Assembly: GCA_041920275.1 (NCBI GenBank) | Contig: JAYRSE010000019.1 | Span: forward strand, 1-17,025 | Direction: 5' to 3' | Length of the DNA stretch: 17,025 nucleotides | DNA from: UBA12088 sp041920275 | GTDB taxonomy: Bacteria; Patescibacteriota; Minisyncoccia; Phycocordibacterales; UBA12088 | Part shown: piece by piece, positions 12,957 through 17,025 of the stretch | Numbering within the stretch: position 1 is the first letter of the stretch | How the letters are laid out: the number at the start of each line of letters is the position of its first letter | Notes under the pieces: generated by a model | What the model was told of the DNA's origin: nothing | The model's input: the letters and a program-made list of their open reading frames with translations, nothing else | Databases searched by the model: none | Translations under genes and position numbers: made by a program

Positions 12957-15524
12957 TCAGGCGAGGGGTGGTGCGTGTTGCCCTGCGTTCGGGTCCTCTC
13001 GCACGATCTCCAGCACCCCGGCACCCGTGCCGGCTTTCGATCTCGTGCCGCGATCTTTTATTTGTTTCTTGCGATCAACCTTTTTGTCGGTCGGTCTGGT
13101 CTTGTTGGGATTCTTCCCGAGAAAAACCTTCAGTCCGTGAGTTTCCAGGAACTTTCCCTGCAATGTCTGCAGATCTTTGACCGTCAGCGCTTGCTCGTTC
13201 TTTTCGTACAGATGCTCTATGATGGTCTCAATAACCTCATTGGGGTCGAAGCGGGAAACCTCCTGCTCGTGTGTCATCTTTTCGACCGGCAGATAAAAGC
13301 CGATCCTGTTCTCGTTCGTTTCCGAGACCTCGATAGCGGGGACGAACCCGCCTTTTTTCACGATGTGGTCGGTGAGGTTGCGCAAGAAGTCGTATGAGTA
13401 GCAGGCGAACACCATGATGCGCAGTTCAGGGTTTCGGGCTTGCACAATAGCGTCTCCGAGCTCTTGATATGAGATGTTGTATGGTGAGGATCGTAGCGAT
13501 CGATCAAGTGATTCCGCGGTGTTTCGGGAAAGGGCGAAATTTTCCGGACTCCCGTGCCCGCTCAGGATGATCGTTGTTTGACCCTTGCGGGCGGTTTTGA
13601 CCGTATGCAAGAAGTCGCGTTTGATGACATTTACATCCTTTTCCATCCGCACCCCTTTTCCGATAAAGAGGAAGTCGTTCTCAAACCCACCGGACCCCGC
13701 GTGCAGACGCTTTCTGAGTATTTCCGGGTCGAAGGAAGCTTCCTCATGTGTCGCAATGATCGTTTTTACTCCCGGACCCAGCACAACATCGTGCAGGTGT
13801 TCCTTGAGTTGCGCAAGCGTTTCGTGCGTGGCACGCGCTATCGACGTGGCACGCTCTCCTTTCACACCATGGGCAAGTTTCCACACACTTTCGGCGAGCA
13901 TAAAGACATTCGCATATGAAAGTCGGAGGTCGGTGGAGGCGAGTGCCTGAGCGAACTCCTCGTGGAAAAGTACCGACTTGAGATCTTCGAGCGGGATCGA
14001 AATGAAGGAATGTCCGTAGTACCGCGCAAATTCGCGATCGTGCAATTTCCAGTGCTCCCCTCGCAAGGTTGTCGCTTCGATCGATCGGCGCACCAGACGG
14101 GTCAGGTACTGCTCCATCTCATGTTTCGGGAATGGCAGGTGTGACGACTCAAATGGTTGTTCGGGGTCAAGCTTCAGGCCGTAGCGCTCACGTACCGACT
14201 CACTCATCTCCCTCCGTTCGACCTCAAGCATTGTGACGTATTTCTCCTCGAACCCATTTCTTATTTCAGGATCGAGCTTCGAGTAGAGTGAGATGAATGC
14301 GGTAAGGTCGCCTGCATCGTATGCGGCCGATGCCGCGTCTCCAAGGATCGTGCGCATGAGATCCCGGTGCGCATCGACCACGTGTCGCGCATAGCGGTCG
14401 TAGTACTCAACCAGCGCCCGATAGCTTCCTTGTGAGACGCATGCATCCATGGCATCGATGATCATGAGTGAATACGTACTCTCGCGATCACGCAGGTAGG
14501 TGTGAAGATTTTCCGCTTCCCGGAGGGTTACTTGGGGGTATGCAAATCCGCTCACGTGTTCTATCGCTTGCGTCATTAAAGACTCGAACCGCGCGTCGCC
14601 CTCCCGGGGTCCGCGCTCATGGAGTATCGCAAGGAGGGTGTATGGATCGACACTGATCGCACCGTCGGTCACGAAGATTTGCTCGATGGTGGAGAGGTCG
14701 AACGTGCGCGCGATCTCACTTGATACGCCATGCAGGACGTTGTTGCCACCGATCTCCCACGTCGCCAACAGTGTCGCGGTCGCTTTCTCGCCGTAGGTTT
14801 CCGTGAGTTCGGCAAAGAGGTCATCCGTCAGTTCTTCAAAACGGACATCACCCATTGCAAAGCGGGAACGCAAACGATCTTCTTCGGTGTGCAGAATGGT
14901 TCGGATCTCGGGATCGGTGCCGATCGTGCGTGCAAACGAAAGAGGAAACCGTACAAGATGGTTGATCACCAGGCCGGAAAGCTCCCGGTGAGTAAGTAGC
15001 GGTGTGTAGTTTTTGAATGTTGCCGGAATAAGTAGATCGAACCCCTCCATGGTGTCAGTCACATTCATGATCGCTTTTGTGAGTACGCGTTTGCGATCCT
15101 TCTCCGGCAGTACGTCGGCGTAGTGCGAAAGGCGAAGCGCCTCTCGTCCCGGCAAGCGCTCGAAGAGGATGGTCGCATACACCGTACGCAAGTCACGTTC
15201 TTTGCCGCACGAGGGGCACTGTTTCAGTAATTCCAACAATTCGGTAATCTGTTCAGGGTCCTTTGCGTCGGGTAGTTGGGTGAGGATGTGCGCTTCGATC
15301 GCGGCAGGGTCCCGAAGTGTTTTGCTGACTTGCTCGGTGGGGGTACCTCCCGTACTCGGCTCGGTTTCATGTTCAGACACGTTCTGTTGTTGTGATGGGC
15401 CCATGAGCGCCGAATAGAACACGGCGGCCCGTGCGGCTTCTTTTACCATATCCTTAAGCCGTGAAGGTGTGTCGTCGGAAGCATCCTGCTGTGGCGACTC
15501 GTGCTTTGGAAATCCTTCGGACAT
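12957..15524 (-). CDS. Large protein with a caspase-like (clan CD) cysteine peptidase motif
   Basis: An 855-aa protein if started at ATG 15524 (MSEGFPKHES); ATG 15551 overlaps a -10 box and is unlikely. Residues 1 to about 600 are mainly helical and Glu/Arg/Leu-rich, without signal peptide or membrane helix, so it is probably cytoplasmic. Around residues 600-730 a beta-alpha pattern contains TTIILSGHGSPENF (His657) and LRIMVFACYSYDFLRNL (Cys708). A hydrophobic strand ending in HG and, about 50 residues later, a strand ending in a Cys match the His/Cys dyad of caspase-fold peptidases (caspases, gingipains, clostripain, CHAT). The N-terminal region would then be sensor, scaffold or substrate; this is inference. 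The tail is basic (DKKVDRKKQIKDRG). It is convergent with polA and divergent from holA; no terminator is seen in the 21-nt gap to polA. Confidence 0.75.
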   Translation of the reverse strand: MSEGFPKHESPQQDASDDTPSRLKDMVKEAARAAVFYSALMGPSQQQNVSEHETEPSTGGTPTEQVSKTLRDPAAIEAHILTQLPDAKDPEQITELLELLKQCPSCGKERDLRTVYATILFERLPGREALRLSHYADVLPEKDRKRVLTKAIMNVTDTMEGFDLLIPATFKNYTPLLTHRELSGLVINHLVRFPLSFARTIGTDPEIRTILHTEEDRLRSRFAMGDVRFEELTDDLFAELTETYGEKATATLLATWEIGGNNVLHGVSSEIARTFDLSTIEQIFVTDGAISVDPYTLLAILHERGPREGDARFESLMTQAIEHVSGFAYPQVTLREAENLHTYLRDRESTYSLMIIDAMDACVSQGSYRALVEYYDRYARHVVDAHRDLMRTILGDAASAAYDAGDLTAFISLYSKLDPEIRNGFEEKYVTMLEVERREMSESVRERYGLKLDPEQPFESSHLPFPKHEMEQYLTRLVRRSIEATTLRGEHWKLHDREFARYYGHSFISIPLEDLKSVLFHEEFAQALASTDLRLSYANVFMLAESVWKLAHGVKGERATSIARATHETLAQLKEHLHDVVLGPGVKTIIATHEEASFDPEILRKRLHAGSGGFENDFLFIGKGVRMEKDVNVIKRDFLHTVKTARKGQTTIILSGHGSPENFALSRNTAESLDRSLRSSPYNISYQELGDAIVQARNPELRIMVFACYSYDFLRNLTDHIVKKGGFVPAIEVSETNENRIGFYLPVEKMTHEQEVSRFDPNEVIETIIEHLYEKNEQALTVKDLQTLQGKFLETHGLKVFLGKNPNKTRPTDKKVDRKKQIKDRGTRSKAGTGAGVLEIVREDPNAGQHAPPLA

Positions 15525-15549
15525 AGGTCGTGTGACAAGCGTTGTGACC

Positions 15550-15578
15550 ATTATACGAGATGTTGTATCGTTTGTCGC
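15550..15578 (-). promoter_or_regulatory. Promoter of the caspase-like protein gene
   Basis: On the minus strand, GCGACA (15578-15573), a 17-nt spacer and a perfect TATAAT (15555-15550). The -10 box overlaps ATG 15551, which points to ATG 15524 as the true start with a leader of about 20 nt and no Shine-Dalgarno sequence. Confidence 0.6.
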
Positions 15579-15661
15579 TCACCCGCCGTCCCATGAGCTT
15601 TCCGACACGGTGCGGATGTTTCGGAGTGGTGGCGGGAGTGATACCTGCGGAAGGCGTTTGG

Positions 15662-15691
15662 TTGTTGCGTTTCATCACATTCCCCTATACC
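15662..15691 (+). promoter_or_regulatory. Promoter of the holA-like gene, probably leaderless
   Basis: TTGTTG (15662-15667), 18-nt spacer, TATACC (15686-15691). ATG 15700 is 8 nt further on and has no Shine-Dalgarno sequence, as with tsaE. Confidence 0.5.
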
Positions 15692-15699
15692 CTGTGTGT

Positions 15700-16359
15700 A
15701 TGCTGTACGTTTTTCATGGTACGGACGGTGGTAAGGTTGCCGACCGCACGAACGAGACCTTGCATGCGCTTCGCGCGAAGCGCCCCGATGCGCAGGTGTA
15801 TGTGTTCGAGGGTGGTATGTTTGATATCGCTCGTGTGGATGAGCTCATCGACGCGCGCGGTCTTTTTGTGGAGCGGCATGTGGTGGTGCTCAAGGGGGTG
15901 TGCGAAACGTCGGAGGGAAGGGATACGGTCTTTCCGCGTCTCGAACGCTTTTCGCGTTCCGAGAACGTGTTCGTCATTTCGGAGGGCTCGTTGCATCCCT
16001 CACACAAAAAGACGCTCGCGGCGCATGCGCACAAGGTGGAGGAGCACGAGCGTCCGATCCAAAAGAAGCGCGTTTTCGACGAGTTCGGTATGGTGGCGGC
16101 GCTCAAGGAGCGGAACAAGCGGGCGTTGTGGGAGCGATACCTGCGCGCACGCATGGCGCACGAGTCACCCGAGGCATCATGCGGCATGTTGCACTGGGCG
16201 GTACGTGATATGTTGCTCCACGAAGAACGGTACACGAAACACTATTCGCGGGAAGAATTGCGTGCACTGTCTCGTTCGCTCATCGAGGTGTACCACGAAG
16301 CGCATCGCGGCACCTACGACCTTGATACCGCTCTCGAACGGTGGGTGCTCGCGATGTAG
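15700..16359 (+). CDS. holA: Probable DNA polymerase III delta subunit (short form)
   Basis: HolA is the clamp-loader subunit that opens the beta clamp. The 219-aa protein starts MLYVFHGTDGGKVADRTNE, and continues with VYVFEGGMFDIARVDELI and FVERHVVVLKGV, like the HolA N-terminal domain (a beta strand, a GxD-type turn replacing the P-loop, then a short delta wrench helix). The later half is helical (MVAALKERNKRALWERYL, LHWAVRDMLL), like the C-terminal collar. It is much shorter than E. coli HolA (343 aa), as can occur in CPR genomes. The start at 15700 agrees with the promoter. The assignment rests on pattern and length, not on a unique motif; an unrelated conserved hypothetical protein is the alternative. 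Confidence 0.6.
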   Translation: MLYVFHGTDGGKVADRTNETLHALRAKRPDAQVYVFEGGMFDIARVDELIDARGLFVERHVVVLKGVCETSEGRDTVFPRLERFSRSENVFVISEGSLHPSHKKTLAAHAHKVEEHERPIQKKRVFDEFGMVAALKERNKRALWERYLRARMAHESPEASCGMLHWAVRDMLLHEERYTKHYSREELRALSRSLIEVYHEAHRGTYDLDTALERWVLAM

Positions 16360-16434
16360 ATCCCGTGTTCGCCGCCCATGGACCGTCGCGATCTCGTTAT
16401 GCCGACAGTCTCGTGGAAGTTGTTTGGCAAATAC

Positions 16435-16466
16435 AAAGACCCGCGCTTGTTTTCGCGGGTTCTTTC
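16435..16466. terminator. Bidirectional terminator between holA and the 125-aa gene
   Basis: ACCCGCG 16439-16445 pairs with CGCGGGT 16454-16460, extended by AAAG on the left and CTTTC on the right, giving T-rich tails on both strands. It lies between the ends of two convergent genes. Confidence 0.8.
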
Positions 16467-16495
16467 ATCTCCGTATGTGTTGTCGGGGCAACATG

Positions 16496-16873
16496 CTACA
16501 TGGAAAGCTCGCGTGCAAGTCGTGCCGCAGTTTCGGGAGTGACACCCGCATCCATGAAGATCGTTGTTACATGTGACCTCAGCGTTTTCAGATCCCACAT
16601 GTCACGTTCTCGTACTTCGATGGTCCGGAACGCGCACCCTTTACTGGTCAGTGCTTTCAGCCTCGCATGATCGTTGGGTGTAATTCCACCCATTGTATCA
16701 ATAGTGTCTTCAGGTGTGAGTGTGGGGTGGTGTTGGGCGAGCACGCTTTTGGCGTTATCAAGTGCGGATGCGAGTATCGCACATGCCAGAGTATCCTTGT
16801 CCGGCTTATCATGTCCCAATGACTGCAAGATCTCGCCGAGGGCGCTTATGCGGGTTGGTGTGCTTGATTGCAT
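16496..16873 (-). CDS. Orphan 125-aa protein
   Basis: ATG 16873 (MQSSTPTRISALGE) is chosen because a promoter overlaps the longer frame to 16921 and GGAGAAG lies upstream. The protein is soluble and mainly helical (LACAILASALDNAKSVLAQ, LKTLRSHVTTIFMDAG, ETAARLARELSM), with a short central Gly/Pro break (MGGITPNDHARLKAL). No signal peptide, membrane helix or known motif is seen. It lies downstream of tRNA-Lys on the same strand but has its own promoter. Function unknown. Confidence 0.7.
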   Translation of the reverse strand: MQSSTPTRISALGEILQSLGHDKPDKDTLACAILASALDNAKSVLAQHHPTLTPEDTIDTMGGITPNDHARLKALTSKGCAFRTIEVRERDMWDLKTLRSHVTTIFMDAGVTPETAARLARELSM

Positions 16874-16906
16874 CAGTTGCTTCTCCGGTAAAAAGTTTCC
16901 AGCGTC

Positions 16907-16935
16907 ACTGTAGCACGTCATGCCACCAGCTTCAA
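16907..16935 (-). promoter_or_regulatory. Promoter of the 125-aa protein gene
   Basis: On the minus strand, TTGAAG (16935-16930), exactly 17 nt, then TACAGT (16912-16907). It starts 25 nt beyond the 3' end of the tRNA gene. Transcription would begin near 16900, about 27 nt before ATG 16873. Confidence 0.55.
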
Positions 16936-16959
16936 CGATCTGTTGACACCCTTCACTTG

Positions 16960-17025
16960 TCCGCCCAGAGGGGATCGAACCCCCGACCGTCTCCTTAAAA
17001 GGGAGCTGCTCTACCAGCTGAGCTA
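16960..17025 (-). tRNA. tRNA-Lys (anticodon TTT), 5' acceptor strand cut by the window end
   Basis: Reading the minus strand from 17025: TA, D arm GCTC/GAGC, anticodon arm with loop CTTTTAA (anticodon TTT), a 5-nt variable loop, T arm GGGGG-TTCGATC-CCCTC, acceptor 3' strand TGGGCGG and discriminator A at 16960. The first 7 nt lie outside the window. CCA is not encoded (CAA follows), so it must be added after transcription. One anticodon-stem end pair is mismatched. Confidence 0.93.

Noticed and set aside
16943..16948. Perfect TTGACA on the plus strand
   Set aside because: No -10 box occurs 16-18 nt downstream; that position is inside the tRNA-Lys gene.
1..17025. CRISPR array, insertion sequence or transposase gene
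   Set aside because: No regularly spaced direct repeats, transposase-like protein or terminal inverted repeats flanking a gene were found; the repeats present are described separately.

Overview
The window looks like a chromosome segment of a Candidate Phyla Radiation (Patescibacteria) bacterium, probably Parcubacteria-like. This is inferred from a compact DNA polymerase I with almost no 3'-5' exonuclease region, a very short DNA polymerase III delta-like protein, promoters placed so close to start codons that the mRNAs should be leaderless, a tRNA gene without an encoded CCA, and a high share of orphan proteins. No rRNA, ribosomal protein or other marker is present to fix the taxon.

Left part (1-7750): an accessory, G+C-rich region of orphan genes separated by unusually long, hairpin-dense non-coding DNA. 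The main discovery candidate is here. A structured element at 215-1690 and another at 3027-3425 (perhaps to 3540) share a 5' module of about 250-275 nt and a 3' module of about 75-115 nt. Conserved loops sit on stems that change in a compensatory way. Between the modules lie about 1.1 kb in copy 1, packed with perfect hairpins, and only about 30 nt in copy 2. This has the look of a giant ornate non-coding RNA (comparable in style to GOLLD, ROOL or OLE), possibly undescribed. Each copy begins within about 10 nt of the preceding stop codon and is followed by an orphan gene: a 408-aa protein after copy 1, and a small alpha/beta protein, apparently frameshifted at an 8-bp tandem repeat, after copy 2. 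A third, unrelated structured leader (3856-4192) precedes an 830-aa orphan protein with an internal domain duplication, then a terminator, a 105-aa orphan, another strong hairpin and about 500 nt of gene-free DNA.

Middle part (7748-9751): a DUF4143-type AAA+ ATPase gene with its own promoter lies exactly between two direct copies of a 64-65-bp hairpin repeat, like a cassette. Beyond it is a small exported LysM protein with a C-terminal membrane segment.

Right part (9752-17025): core and conserved genes. tsaE (t6A tRNA modification) and polA lie on the plus strand. A convergent 855-aa protein carries a caspase-like (clan CD) His/Cys dyad. Divergent from it is a holA-like gene. Next come a bidirectional terminator, a 125-aa orphan on the minus strand, and a tRNA-Lys(TTT) cut by the window end.
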